A stretch of DNA of 64,000 nucleotides from Desulfosporosinus sp. FKB (GCF_002196705.1 NZ_NADJ01000015.1:96647-160646), one strand, 5' to 3'. Positions 16,151-25,105 are shown, numbered from the stretch's first letter. Program-made: numbers and translations. Notes: generated from the letters alone by a model not told the origin.

Positions 16151-18025
16151 TTGAAAATCATTGGTTCTCAAGTTTTTCAAGGCAAAAATATTTACTCTCA
16201 TAAAAAATGTATCCGATTAGACTTGGATTTGGAAGGATACAGTGAAATCCCTACGAAAGATATCAAAGATTTTAACAAGACTTTAAAACATATACTTCCG
16301 GAGCTTTCGAAACACCGATGTGGGATTGATGAAGATCAAGGTTTTTATAAGCGGCTTGAAGAAGGAACGTACTTAGCCCACGTATCGGAACATATAATCA
16401 TAGCCCTCCACAATATGCTTGGTTTAGATGTTAACTATGGGAAAGCCCGGGAGTTATCAGGAGATAACTATTATGTTATTTATCAATATGAATATGCCAA
16501 AACAGGTTTAGAAGCTGGAAGATTGGCCATTGACCTTATAAATTCCTTAATTGCCGGACAATCTCTTAACATCGATTTGCGGTTTAATCTCTTAAAACAA
16601 CTCTTAAGAGCGGAACAGTTAGGGGTAAGTACATTAGCCATTTGCGAGGAAGCAAAAAAACGTGGTATTCCCATCTTAAGATTAAGCGAAGATCATATTG
16701 TGCAATTAGGTTATGGAAAGTACGCAAAACGAATTCGAGAAACGTTAAATTATGCTACACAGGAAATTGCAGCAACATATCGTGGAACCAAACGGAATGT
16801 GGCTGCACATATGGCCGACCAACTATTCAATGACGGGCAGACCTCTATTCCCTTAGTTGCTATAACTGGCACCAATGGTAAAACGACCACCACAAGACTT
16901 ATAGCACATATACTTTCAATTGCTGGTTATACGGTTGGGATGACAACTAGCGATGGAATATATATTAATAATAGATGCATTTCTAAAGGTGATACAACAG
17001 GCCCCCTAAGCGCACTTGCCATTCTGAAGAATAAAGATATTGAGGCAGCGGTTTTAGAAACGGCTCGCGGAGGAATTATTCGGGAGGGCTTAGCATATGA
17101 CCTCGCCGACGTTGGAGTTATTACAAATATAACCGAGGATCATCTTGGGATAGATGAAGTTCACACGTTAGACGATTTGGCAAAAGTTAAAGCTTTGGTG
17201 GGCGAAGCCGTGAAGGAAGATGGCTTTACCGTGATTAATGGGGATGACAAAATGAGTTTGACTATTATGACGCGATTCAAGAGTCAACTAATTATTTTTT
17301 CTCTTCATAAGGATAACAAAGCACTTCAGGCAAATTTGAAAAATGGTGGCTATGGTATATATAGAGATCAAGATAAACTTGTAGTCCAAAAGGGATCTTC
17401 TTCCGATGTACTCATGGACATCAAAGATATTGGCATAAGTATGAATGGTATTCTAATCTATAATGTTCAAAACGCCATGGCTTCCTGTGCAGCCGCCATA
17501 GGACTTGGCATCGATTTAACTACAATTAAACTGGGGCTATCCTCTTTTAACCATGAGCAAAATCCTGGCCGATTTAATATGTATTCAGTTAATAATAAAC
17601 GAGTGATCTTAGATTATGGCCATAATAAAGACGGATATTCTTCCGTATTAGAGGGACTGAAACATATGGAGTATAAACATCTCTTTGGAGTAATCGGAGT
17701 ACCGGGAGATAGAATCGATAAAGACATAATTGATGTGGGTAAGTGTGCTGGTGAAAACTTCGATTATATTATTATTAAAGAAGATATAGAAAAACGAGGA
17801 AGGATAAGAGGCGAAGTTGCTGATCTTCTGGAAAGAGGAGTTCTAGCAGCCAAGTTCCCTAAACAGAATGTCCTGAAAATCTTGGAGGAAACGGAAGCCT
17901 TTAAAGCGGCTTTAGAACAAGCCGAGCCTGAAGATATTGTCATTATCTTCTTCGAAAAATCGGAGCCGCTAATAGACATTATAGAAAGTATGCCAGCTAA
18001 AATTGAAGCCTTATCTGCTAAATAG
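16151..18025 (+). CDS. Cyanophycin-synthetase-like Mur ligase lacking the ATP-grasp domain
   Basis: Residues 1-210 match the N-terminal domain of cyanophycin synthetase (KNIYSHK, YSEIPTKDI, HRCGIDEDQGF, GTYLAHVSEHI, VQLGYGKYAKRI). Residues from about 235 match its Mur-ligase-like half: ATP loop GTNGKTTTTR, SDGIYI, GDTTGP, ETARGGIIREGL, TNITEDHLG, and the C-terminal NPGRFN and DYGHNKDGY. The roughly 230-residue ATP-grasp domain that normally lies between them is missing with the frame intact, giving 624 instead of about 880 residues. The TTG start has GGAGGG at eight bases. It may add one amino acid type to a peptide, or be a new peptide ligase. Confidence 0.88.
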   Translation: MKIIGSQVFQGKNIYSHKKCIRLDLDLEGYSEIPTKDIKDFNKTLKHILPELSKHRCGIDEDQGFYKRLEEGTYLAHVSEHIIIALHNMLGLDVNYGKARELSGDNYYVIYQYEYAKTGLEAGRLAIDLINSLIAGQSLNIDLRFNLLKQLLRAEQLGVSTLAICEEAKKRGIPILRLSEDHIVQLGYGKYAKRIRETLNYATQEIAATYRGTKRNVAAHMADQLFNDGQTSIPLVAITGTNGKTTTTRLIAHILSIAGYTVGMTTSDGIYINNRCISKGDTTGPLSALAILKNKDIEAAVLETARGGIIREGLAYDLADVGVITNITEDHLGIDEVHTLDDLAKVKALVGEAVKEDGFTVINGDDKMSLTIMTRFKSQLIIFSLHKDNKALQANLKNGGYGIYRDQDKLVVQKGSSSDVLMDIKDIGISMNGILIYNVQNAMASCAAAIGLGIDLTTIKLGLSSFNHEQNPGRFNMYSVNNKRVILDYGHNKDGYSSVLEGLKHMEYKHLFGVIGVPGDRIDKDIIDVGKCAGENFDYIIIKEDIEKRGRIRGEVADLLERGVLAAKFPKQNVLKILEETEAFKAALEQAEPEDIVIIFFEKSEPLIDIIESMPAKIEALSAK

Positions 18026-18045
18026 AATTAAATAACGGTTATTCA

Positions 18046-18177
18046 ATGAAGAATTTGGGGGATAGTTATTCACAAGAAGACCTTGTAAAAGTCCAAAAAG
18101 CAGAATAAGAGATTAACCAAGGAACTGATAGTTCTAAAATATTAATTGCTTATGATAAAAAGAATAATGGTTTATGA
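18046..18177 (+). pseudogene. Possible broken Spo0E-like small gene
   Basis: An ATG opens a 20-codon frame stopped by TAA at 18106, after which the same frame continues to 18177 (EINQGTDSSKILIAYDKK). The composite has the length and acidic, helical look of Spo0E-like phosphatases, but lacks their SxxxD motif and has no ribosome-binding site. Treat as weak. Confidence 0.22.
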
Positions 18178-18198
18178 TTCCTAAAATAGAGAAATATA

Positions 18199-18225
18199 GG
18201 GCTGCAAATTAGCGGCCCCTTTTTG
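18199..18225 (+). terminator. Rho-independent terminator
   Basis: Arms GGGCTGC and GCGGCCC around a 6-base loop, followed by CTTTTTG. It closes the CphA-like transcription unit. Confidence 0.75.
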
Positions 18226-18314
18226 TTTCCCACTAATAAGTCATAACTCCAAAGAATAATAAGTAACCAATATGTACATTTTAACTACAGAATAGATAGG
18301 GAGGAAAATTACAT

Positions 18315-18713
18315 ATGCATCAGCGAAAATCAATTTCAATAATTTCTTTTCTTATTGTCCTACTCTTAGTAGGATGCAGTAAACAACCTGCACCTGCACC
18401 TACAAATCCGCCCTCTCCTCAAACTGGGCAATCAACAAAATCGCCTACGGCTAACATCTCTTCTGGGGCATCAAACGCTGTAACCCAAGTAAGTGGCGCA
18501 GCTTTATACACGACAAATTGTGCTGGATGTCACGGTGCTACTGGCGCCGGCACGAGTGGCCCTGCTATTAATACGGACGAGTGGAAGAATAATTCTGCAA
18601 AGGTTCAAGGTATTATAAAAAAAGGACAGGGCACCATGCCTTCTTTCTCTGGAAAACTCAATGACACACAAATCAAGGCAATTGGAGATTTCGTTGCATC
18701 GTTGAAAAAATAG
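18315..18713 (+). CDS. Cytochrome c, class I, lipoprotein-anchored
   Basis: A 132-residue protein with a lipoprotein signal (lipobox LLVGC, Cys near residue 21), a Pro/Ser/Thr-rich linker of about 45 residues, and a mono-haem cytochrome c domain: CAGCH haem attachment site near residue 73 and a distal methionine in GTMPSFSGKL. It is therefore a membrane-anchored electron carrier on the outer face of the cytoplasmic membrane. GGGAGG precedes the ATG. A strong terminator follows, so it is monocistronic. The redox partner is not evident in the window. Confidence 0.92.
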   Translation: MHQRKSISIISFLIVLLLVGCSKQPAPAPTNPPSPQTGQSTKSPTANISSGASNAVTQVSGAALYTTNCAGCHGATGAGTSGPAINTDEWKNNSAKVQGIIKKGQGTMPSFSGKLNDTQIKAIGDFVASLKK

Positions 18714-18766
18714 ACTATTTTACATAAAAAATATCGTTTGAACAAAGAAACCCTTATTCCATATTT

Positions 18767-18811
18767 AAAACTTCAAATACCCTAGCACAGTCTAAGGGTA
18801 TTTGAAGTTTT
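18767..18811 (+). terminator. Strong terminator after cytochrome c gene
   Basis: Seventeen-base arms (inner part CTTCAAATACCCT and AGGGTATTTGAAG) with an 11-base loop, flanked by A and T runs, so it can act in both directions. Confidence 0.8.
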
Positions 18812-19002
18812 TTATACATAATTATATTTTTTGCTATTTCGCAGATTTTTGACGTCTATGAGTTTTACTTTAGAATATATATTTATCTTAGCCTTTTATT
18901 TAATAGGTCAATATTTCAAATATAATTTCTTTCTTTTTACATAAAGTTTTGAAAAGTCTCATCTTATAAATCAAACACTACTGAGCAGAAGGGTACTATA
19001 AA

Positions 19003-19893
19003 ATGAAACAAAACTGCAAACTGATTTTTGGTAGAGCTATCATTCTAGCCCTAGTATTAATTTTGAGTAGTGTAACTGTAAGATTGCTTATACCATCTGA
19101 TTTTAAATCCGGCAATACTTACATAACTAAATCTAACAATTTAACTAAATTAACCAAATCTAGGCTGTCATTGCCGCCTCCAGGTTCTAATTCTCCAGTC
19201 CCATACCAAAACCAAAACAAATCAAAACTGGTTGCCTTCCCCAAAGAAGGTATACCTGTGCTTATGTATCATTCCATTAAAACGCTTCCAGGCAACTCAC
19301 TTGGCGTCCCAGTAAAACAGTTTACTGAGGAAATGTCATGGCTTCACCGACAAGGCTATAATTCGATATCCCCAAAGGATTTATATGATGCCTTAATAGA
19401 CGGAAAACCTGTTCCCGAAAAACCAATTTTGCTAACATTTGATGACGGATATAGCGACAATTATAACTCCGCTTGGCCAATACTTTGTCAAAATGATTTC
19501 AAGGCTACTTTCTTTATAATTACAGATTTTGTGGGTTCAGGAATGATGAAATGGGACCAACTTAATGATCTCATTAAACAGGGAAATACAGTAGAAAGTC
19601 ATACTGCACATCATCTTGACCTTTCCACGCTTAGTGATAATCAACAAGAACTTGAACTAAATGTTTCAAAGCGGGAACTTGAAAGTCATCTTGGGATCAA
19701 TGTACAATCTCTATGTTTTCCTTCAGGAAAATATAATAAAACAACCCTGGCATTGATGCCAAAGGTGGGATATAAACTAGGGTTTACCACGAAACCCGGC
19801 AAAGTGCATTTAGGTGATAACATATTGACATTGAAGCGCGAGCGAATTTATGGAGGTATGTCTCTGGCACTATTTCAAAGACTTTTCCCGTAA
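19003..19893 (+). CDS. Polysaccharide deacetylase (NodB domain), membrane-anchored
   Basis: A 296-residue protein with an N-terminal TM anchor (about 10-30), a polar linker, and a NodB/CE4 domain. Metal and catalytic motifs are visible: LLTFDDGYSDNY (motif 1), SHTAHHLDLS (motif 2) and LCFPSGKYNK (motif 3). Such enzymes remove N-acetyl groups from peptidoglycan or other N-acetylglucosamine polymers at the cell surface, often in sporulating Firmicutes. AGAAGGG precedes the ATG. No neighbour fixes the substrate. Confidence 0.9.
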   Translation: MKQNCKLIFGRAIILALVLILSSVTVRLLIPSDFKSGNTYITKSNNLTKLTKSRLSLPPPGSNSPVPYQNQNKSKLVAFPKEGIPVLMYHSIKTLPGNSLGVPVKQFTEEMSWLHRQGYNSISPKDLYDALIDGKPVPEKPILLTFDDGYSDNYNSAWPILCQNDFKATFFIITDFVGSGMMKWDQLNDLIKQGNTVESHTAHHLDLSTLSDNQQELELNVSKRELESHLGINVQSLCFPSGKYNKTTLALMPKVGYKLGFTTKPGKVHLGDNILTLKRERIYGGMSLALFQRLFP

Positions 19894-20186
19894 GCTAAGT
19901 TTTCATTAATTCTCACTGAATACAACCACGCTTAAAACATTCGCGTTAAAATACGCCAATGGCCTCTATTCTAGTGGATCCCGATCTTCAAGATGGTATG
20001 CATAACAATGACATTACATATCTTGTCATCTTTGGGATTATAATTATTACTATGAAATTATAAATTGGTAACCTTATAAACTGAAGGGATTAATTAACTA
20101 AATGGATAATCCCCTCGCCCTCTTGTCTATGTAATAACTGGATTTATGTAGAAAATAGTCTCTGAAAATTTTTGGGGGTGATTCTT
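19894..20186 (+). other. Intergenic stretch
   Basis: Nearly 300 AT-rich bases with no supported gene; leads into a GGGGGTG ribosome-binding site for the small frame at 20187. Confidence 0.4.
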
Positions 20187-20312
20187 TTGGAAAAAAAAGA
20201 TATTTGCAAAATCGAAGACGATATCAAGATAGTTACTGAATTATGTCAGCTTAAAGATTTAGATTATGAGATCAAAATCGTTAACCAATTAGATCAATTT
20301 AAAGATGAGTGA
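20187..20312 (+). CDS. Small acidic protein, Spo0E-like, ended by a repeat insertion
   Basis: A TTG start behind GGGGGTG opens a 41-codon frame, MEKKDICKIEDDIKIVTELC then QLKDLDYEIKIVNQLDQFKDE. The spacing of IE...L...D..I...LD resembles the helical hairpin of Spo0E-like aspartyl-phosphate phosphatases, which oppose Spo0A phosphorylation; the usual SxELD signature reads VNQLD here. The stop codon TGA at 20310-20312 is part of the first bases (GTGAAC) of repeat copy 4, so the original C terminus may have been replaced. Family assignment is tentative. Confidence 0.45.
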   Translation: MEKKDICKIEDDIKIVTELCQLKDLDYEIKIVNQLDQFKDE

Positions 20313-20414
20313 ACTCGTTCAGCTAAAGCTGAACATCGTTGCTTTGGCGGGGACTCTAACTCCCACCGAAACAAGGCATGGGAACCACTCCCACTTGGAG
20401 AAGTGGGGATAAAT
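20309..20414 (+). repeat. Interspersed IS200/IS605-like repeat, copy 4
   Basis: Left hairpin GTTCAGCTAAAGCTGAAC, then GGGGACTCTAACTCCC core and a terminal hairpin (CCACTCCCACTT / AAGTGGGG). The tail is shorter than in other copies. Confidence 0.75.
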
Positions 20415-20660
20415 TACATCCTTTTAGTTATTGAAAAGATCTGATTAATCTCTCATCGTCTGAACGGTGAGGGATTTTCTTTTAACAAAATAGCCCAAAT
20501 ATAGTTTTATAATAAATTTACTACATGGTCTTACTTCTCAGCTAATTTTAAGCAATTGATATTATAATCCTTTCTGTGTTATGGTCAGCGTACAAACGTA
20601 AGTGCACACAAAATTGTGCATTAATTGACCTAAACTAAAATCCTAAAAGGATGTGAATAA

Positions 20661-21350
20661 ATGACTTTCTTTGCATTTCGTATTTTAGTAGTCGATGATG
20701 AGCCTTCGATTCGACAAATGTTAGATTTAGGTTTACGAAAAGCGGGTTACCTTGTAAAAACTGCTGCTAATGGGCAAATCGCTTTAGAACTAATTCCTGC
20801 ATTTGACCCACATCTAATTATTTTGGATCTAATGATGCCTGTCATGGATGGAAATGATTTTTGTCAGACTGTTCCGGAAATTAGTCAAGCTCCAATGATT
20901 ATGCTGACAGCCAAAAATTCTGCTACGGATATTGTTGTTGGTTTGAGGCAAGGAGCCAATGATTACCTGACCAAACCTTTTCATTTTGAGGAACTATTAG
21001 CTAGAATTGAAGTTCAGTTACGAAACCGCTACCCAGAGTTGACTGGAAAACATAGTATAGGTGCTTTTTGCTTGGATGAAGCACACCATTCCATTACATT
21101 TAACAATTGCCAGCTCTCCCTTTCCCCTACTGAATATAAACTTTTATCCTATTTGCTTTGGAACCCAGGTCAAATACTTGGCAAAAGCTCCATTCTAAGA
21201 CACGTTTGGGGATACGACTTTGACGGTGAAGATAATATTGTCGAAGTATATATCCGTTACCTTCGTGACAAACTTGGCGACAAGGAACACAAATTAATTC
21301 AAACTGTGCGTGGTGTTGGCTATCGCCTGGTTCCTCCGCTGAAGAATTGA
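20661..21350 (+). CDS. OmpR/PhoB-family response regulator
   Basis: A 229-residue regulator. The receiver domain has the acidic pair VVDDE, the phosphoacceptor Asp in LIILDLMMPVMDG, and the conserved KPF of beta-5. The C-terminal winged helix contains LSPTEYKLLSYLLWNPGQ and VEVYIRYLRDKLG, then IQTVRGVGYRL. It is followed after 41 bases by its histidine kinase. Facing the pair are a secreted helical protein and a lipoprotein that are possible targets. AAAAGGATG precedes the ATG. Confidence 0.93.
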   Translation: MTFFAFRILVVDDEPSIRQMLDLGLRKAGYLVKTAANGQIALELIPAFDPHLIILDLMMPVMDGNDFCQTVPEISQAPMIMLTAKNSATDIVVGLRQGANDYLTKPFHFEELLARIEVQLRNRYPELTGKHSIGAFCLDEAHHSITFNNCQLSLSPTEYKLLSYLLWNPGQILGKSSILRHVWGYDFDGEDNIVEVYIRYLRDKLGDKEHKLIQTVRGVGYRLVPPLKN

Positions 21351-21391
21351 AATTTGTAAGATAAGCTTCTCAAAGGAGGGAAGGTGTTAGA

Positions 21392-22897
21392 ATGCTGGAT
21401 GAAGGTAATAAAGAAGATTGGAAAAATTCCCTGACTACTAAACTATTAGTGAGATTTTGGTTGAGCCTTTTACTGGTATCGCTGACTATGGGAGTGATTC
21501 AGTATCAGGCATTAAATTCGTTTTTGATGAAAGGAGAAACCCAGGATCTACAAACTCAGATAGGTTCATTTGGGGTTAATCAACTAAAGTTATGGCTGGA
21601 TCATGAACAGCAATTTCCCAAGGCTTGGCAGAGTCTCAGCCCTGGTGTTGTCGTCGGTTTCTTTTCACCCGATAAAAAGCTTGAGGGTATACTCAGCCGC
21701 CAGGAAGTTAAGGCAAAAAATCCTTACGTTTTGGAAAAATCTTTTTTTCAAAGACAAATTACAAAAGATAAGCTTCGAACAAATGTTATTTTAACGTCCC
21801 CAAAGGGCATCCGCTACAGGGTTATTTCCGGGCCGATCTACCTAAATCAAGAAACTGGAGCCAGTGTAACAGGACAAATGTCAAAATCAGCGTCAAACAA
21901 TACATTAATCGGTTATGCAACTCTAGCTGCCCCTCTAACACAGATCAACAATATACTCTACCACCAACTTCAGGTTTTCCTGATCAGCACACTGTTTATT
22001 CTTGTGTTTGGCGGACTTCTGACGTTGTATATTCTGAAAAAACCTCTCTTACCCTTATCACGCATGTCCGAGATCTCAGGAAAGATAGCCGCCGGCAATT
22101 ACGCCTTAAGAATACCCGAGGAACCAGCAGCATCGGAAATTGTACATTTAAGATCTGTTTTAAATCAAATGCTCGATACGCTTAATCGATCTATAGTGAC
22201 AGAAACAGAAGCCAAAGAACAAATGGCAAGGTTTATTGGTGATGCTTCCCATGAATTAAGAACACCTTTGACGTCTATTCGGGGATTTCTGGAAATCTTA
22301 TTGTGCGACCCGGAAACAGACTCGGAAACTTTAGCTGCGGCCCATAAATCAATGCTCACTGAAACTGAGAGATTAATCCACCTCACCGAGGATTTATTGA
22401 CTCTCAACCGTTTAGCAAAACAAATTGCTCATGATCCGCTAGTTAACCCGGAAACAATTGTTCAAGATGTTCTTCCAGAGGTTTTGCCCCTATTGAATTC
22501 ATTATTAGGATACCGGACCTTAGATATCCAATGTGACGAGATAACCCTGCCGGTTGAACCAGGAGAACTTAAGCAAATTCTCTATAACCTAGTTCATAAT
22601 GCTATTCAACACACTTCTGTCAATGGAAAGATTACGATAAAAACTGAAACGAATGGCAAGGTAAGCTATCTTTATGTCTCAGATAACGGAGAAGGAATTG
22701 CCCCTCAGGATCTTCCCTATATATTTGAGCGCTTTTATCGGAGCAGCCGATCAAGGGAAAGGAGGTCCGGTAGTGGTGCAGGATTAGGATTGGCTATCGT
22801 TCATGAATTCATAAATTTACGAGGCGGGAAAATCGATGTTGAAAGTACGCTGGGGAAAGGTACGACCTTTATAATTCATTTCCCCAAAGAGTCTTAA
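21392..22897 (+). CDS. Membrane sensor histidine kinase
   Basis: A 501-residue kinase with TM1 at about 20-40, an extracytoplasmic loop to about 185, TM2 at about 190-210, a HAMP linker, the phosphoacceptor H-box GDASHELRTPLTSIRGFLE, N-box (NLVHNAIQHT), G1 (VSDNGEGIAPQD), F-box (FERFYR) and G2 (GAGLGLAIVHEFI). All ATPase motifs are intact. AAAGGAGGG lies 12 bases before the ATG. It forms an operon with the response regulator upstream. The stimulus cannot be read from the loop sequence. Confidence 0.93.
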   Translation: MLDEGNKEDWKNSLTTKLLVRFWLSLLLVSLTMGVIQYQALNSFLMKGETQDLQTQIGSFGVNQLKLWLDHEQQFPKAWQSLSPGVVVGFFSPDKKLEGILSRQEVKAKNPYVLEKSFFQRQITKDKLRTNVILTSPKGIRYRVISGPIYLNQETGASVTGQMSKSASNNTLIGYATLAAPLTQINNILYHQLQVFLISTLFILVFGGLLTLYILKKPLLPLSRMSEISGKIAAGNYALRIPEEPAASEIVHLRSVLNQMLDTLNRSIVTETEAKEQMARFIGDASHELRTPLTSIRGFLEILLCDPETDSETLAAAHKSMLTETERLIHLTEDLLTLNRLAKQIAHDPLVNPETIVQDVLPEVLPLLNSLLGYRTLDIQCDEITLPVEPGELKQILYNLVHNAIQHTSVNGKITIKTETNGKVSYLYVSDNGEGIAPQDLPYIFERFYRSSRSRERRSGSGAGLGLAIVHEFINLRGGKIDVESTLGKGTTFIIHFPKES

Positions 22898-22965
22898 AAG
22901 ATTTTTAGTGTTTAATAAATACAATCTTATTTGAGCTGAAGCCTTAGATAACGTTTAGAACAAAG

Positions 22966-22993
22966 AAGAACCGTACTCAAGTGTACGGCTCTT
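22966..22993. terminator. Bidirectional terminator
   Basis: Arms AAGAACCGTAC and GTACGGCTCTT with a short loop, between the convergent kinase gene and the secreted-protein gene. Confidence 0.65.
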
Positions 22994-23000
22994 AAAAACA

Positions 23001-23642
23001 TTAAGTCGCAGAAGATGTTGAAGATGAATTTGAAGCAGGAGTTGTCGTTGAAGTCGAAGTGTTCAAATCTCCATTTATTTTCTGAAGATCTGCTAAAATC
23101 TTTTGATAAACATTGATTCTATTTTGAATATCTGTTTGAATCTTGCTTAAGTCTGAAGTAACTGCCGAGGAGTTATTAGCTTTGTTATCAGTGCTAAGTT
23201 GTGTCCAATCCGCTTTAGCAGTTTGAGCAGCTTCCTGTGCATTGGCTATATCATCCTGCATAGGAATCATGTCATTAAGGGCAGCTAATAAAGCACTATA
23301 GTTCTTACCTTGACGATCTGTTTTGACTTGCGCATGGATTGTCTGTCTCAAAGTTTTAATTTGATCAAGCAGTTGTTTATCTTGAGCCTGAAGTTGGCGG
23401 ATAGGAGCCAAATTTTGCTGAAATTGCTCTGCATTTTGTAGATGCAAAATTTCATTTTGAAGCTTCTGTTTTCTGGCAGCTGCTTTGTCAGCAGAGGTCA
23501 TAGGAGTTTCTGTTGAGGAATTTTGACTTTGAGAAGTTGTAGGCACAGAGGATTGGGTAGTATCAGCAAGGACAGGAAGAGAAAAGCTAAAGATTGAAGA
23601 TGCTATTAAAGAACAAGCTAACAATTTACTTGATTTTCGCAT
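23001..23642 (-). CDS. Secreted helical, Gln/Ser/Thr-rich protein
   Basis: A 213-residue protein with a Sec signal peptide (cleavage likely after VLADT-preceding Ala, near residue 26), a Ser/Thr-rich linker, a Gln-rich coiled-coil region (about 55-190, with LQNEILHLQNAEQFQQ and LRQTIHAQV) and a Ser/Thr/Asn tail. No enzyme motif is visible. The layout recalls Spy/CpxP-like or surface coiled-coil proteins but no specific family is claimed. AAAGGAG lies 13 bases before the ATG. It lies beside a two-component system and a lipoprotein gene in the same direction. Confidence 0.7.
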   Translation of the reverse strand: MRKSSKLLACSLIASSIFSFSLPVLADTTQSSVPTTSQSQNSSTETPMTSADKAAARKQKLQNEILHLQNAEQFQQNLAPIRQLQAQDKQLLDQIKTLRQTIHAQVKTDRQGKNYSALLAALNDMIPMQDDIANAQEAAQTAKADWTQLSTDNKANNSSAVTSDLSKIQTDIQNRINVYQKILADLQKINGDLNTSTSTTTPASNSSSTSSAT

Positions 23643-23725
23643 AGGTAAGTCGATTCTCCTTTATTGAATACTTTTTAATTATTTAATATCGTTGATTCTT
23701 AGTTCGTACCTTTTACTTACTAATA

Positions 23726-24028
23726 TTACAATTTACCTAGACTTCTATCGAGAACGTTGAGAGATTTATCCAGGTTTTTGAGATTCTCATTAATTTGAGC
23801 ATTAACTTCTTGCTGTCCCTTAGCCGCTTTTATGTTGATGGATTTAACCTGTTGTTGACTCGTCATTAGGTTAGGAGAAGATGCTTCTTGATTATTAGCT
23901 GTTGAAGTCGCATTTGAAGTTCCCATAGCGGAACTTGCAGAAGTCTGAGTACCACATCCAGTGAGTACTAATAATGAAGAAAAAATAACCAGCGAAGCAG
24001 AAATTGCTTTTAGACGGAATCGTTTCAT
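23726..24028 (-). CDS. Small lipoprotein
   Basis: A 100-residue lipoprotein with signal LVIFSSLLVLTGC (lipobox LTGC), a Ser/Thr/Asn-rich linker, and a short helical domain ending in LKNLDKSLNVLDRSLGKL, which would form an amphipathic helix. ATG at 24028 follows AAAGGAGGCGC; the preceding in-frame TTG is unlikely. It precedes the secreted helical protein by 83 bases in one unit, and both may be regulated by the adjacent two-component system. No function is known. Confidence 0.7.
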   Translation of the reverse strand: MKRFRLKAISASLVIFSSLLVLTGCGTQTSASSAMGTSNATSTANNQEASSPNLMTSQQQVKSINIKAAKGQQEVNAQINENLKNLDKSLNVLDRSLGKL

Positions 24029-24265
24029 CAATGCGCCTCCTTTCTTGTCAAATATTTCGTTTTTTTACATTGCTTATTCTAAAGAATGAAACTGAGAATT
24101 TGCTGAGAAATTCTAAAATTAAATACCAGACCTTATCGTCTGGCCAGCGATGACATCAACTATGCTGGTGGTTATTTATGAGATTGGCACAATAATTTAA
24201 TTAAACTCCATTTTGCTATTTCCAGAATAGAATAGTATGTAATTATCCATGAATGGAGGATGGAC

Positions 24266-24538
24266 ATGATAGACTTCTATGCTCTTGATAAACCTTGCCC
24301 CAAATGTTCTGGACTCGGCAGGATAGAAAATCCTCAATGGCTACAATTTTGGACGAAAATGGAACCATTTCGAACCTCGATAGACCAACAAAATACTCTG
24401 AAAATGATAACCTCGGCAGAACCAACGGAACCCATGTTCTTTGTCTGTAAAGAATGTCATGGCAAGGGAAAAATACTTACAACCGAGGGGAAGAAACTTA
24501 TCGAGTTCATTAGATTTTGGTTGAATCCGAATTATTAG
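24266..24538 (+). CDS. Small DnaJ-type zinc-finger protein (anti-TRAP-like)
   Basis: A 90-residue protein with two CxxCxGxG motifs, CPKCSGLGRI near residue 12 and CKECHGKGKI near residue 60, as in the zinc module of DnaJ and in anti-TRAP (RtpA) of Bacillus. The 45-residue spacer is longer than in a DnaJ repeat. ATG at 24266 follows GGAGG at six bases, better than the ATG six bases upstream. A hairpin follows. Role unknown; protein-folding or tryptophan-regulation functions are only possibilities. Confidence 0.65.
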   Translation: MIDFYALDKPCPKCSGLGRIENPQWLQFWTKMEPFRTSIDQQNTLKMITSAEPTEPMFFVCKECHGKGKILTTEGKKLIEFIRFWLNPNY

Positions 24539-24645
24539 ATATACATTCTTGGACATTTGTAATTCATAGCTATTCACTCTTTTCCCGGAAGCACATCCGA
24601 TATTTTCACAGAAACAGTATACCAAGAGATTATTATAATTATTAA

Positions 24646-24676
24646 AGGGTGGCGGCTTAAGCCGCTATTCTTTATA
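24646..24676 (+). terminator. Hairpin terminator
   Basis: Self-complementary GCGGCTTAAGCCGC core with flanking AAAGG and ATTCTTT, about 110 bases past the zinc-finger gene. Confidence 0.55.
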
Positions 24677-24802
24677 GTTGTATCGGAAAAATTGAGCAAC
24701 GAAGACAGATTTAATATTCCCATAAATGCAAATTACCATAATGTACCAATATACTATACGATGCATATTATATAGTAACTTTTAACAAAGGAGGAAATGA
24801 AA

Positions 24803-24910
24803 ATGGCATTTGGCGCTGTTGATGGAGTTTGTACCCCTAATTTTATGCCCGGTATCGCGATCGTTGTCGTAATTATTCTTTTGCTTATTGCAATGGGTAT
24901 TGTATTCTAA
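24803..24910 (+). CDS. YjcZ-like tiny membrane protein (35 aa)
   Basis: A 35-residue protein, MAFGAVDGVCTPNFMPGIAI then VVVIILLLIAMGIVF: a short glycine-containing head and a single TM helix ending in GIVF. This is the pattern of YjcZ-type sporulation proteins of Firmicutes. AAAGGAGG precedes the ATG. A second tiny gene follows after 24 bases, and the same two-gene arrangement recurs at 63277-63546. Expression in sporulation is known for the family; it is inferred here. Confidence 0.8.
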   Translation: MAFGAVDGVCTPNFMPGIAIVVVIILLLIAMGIVF

Positions 24911-24934
24911 ATTTTATTTGAAAGGAGAAATTAT

Positions 24935-25102
24935 ATGTACGGATTTGGACATTTCCCTAACATTTCACCCGTTGGCGCTCCTCCACACATCGGACCTATC
25001 ACAACCTGTCGCCCATTCTGTCCCCCTGTAACAGGATGCGTTGGCGTAGGAATTATTGCTATTGCCATATTAATTCTTATCGCTTTAGGCGTTATTTTCT
25101 AA
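24935..25102 (+). CDS. YjcZ-like tiny membrane protein (55 aa)
   Basis: A 55-residue protein with a Pro/Gly/His/Cys-rich head of about 37 residues (includes CRPFCPPVTGC) and a TM helix GIIAIAILILIALGVIF. AAAGGAG precedes the ATG. It is the partner of the preceding 35-aa gene; the helix is almost identical to that of the gene at 63406. A strong terminator follows immediately, so the two genes form a closed dicistronic unit. Confidence 0.8.
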   Translation: MYGFGHFPNISPVGAPPHIGPITTCRPFCPPVTGCVGVGIIAIAILILIALGVIF

Positions 25103-25105
25103 ATT

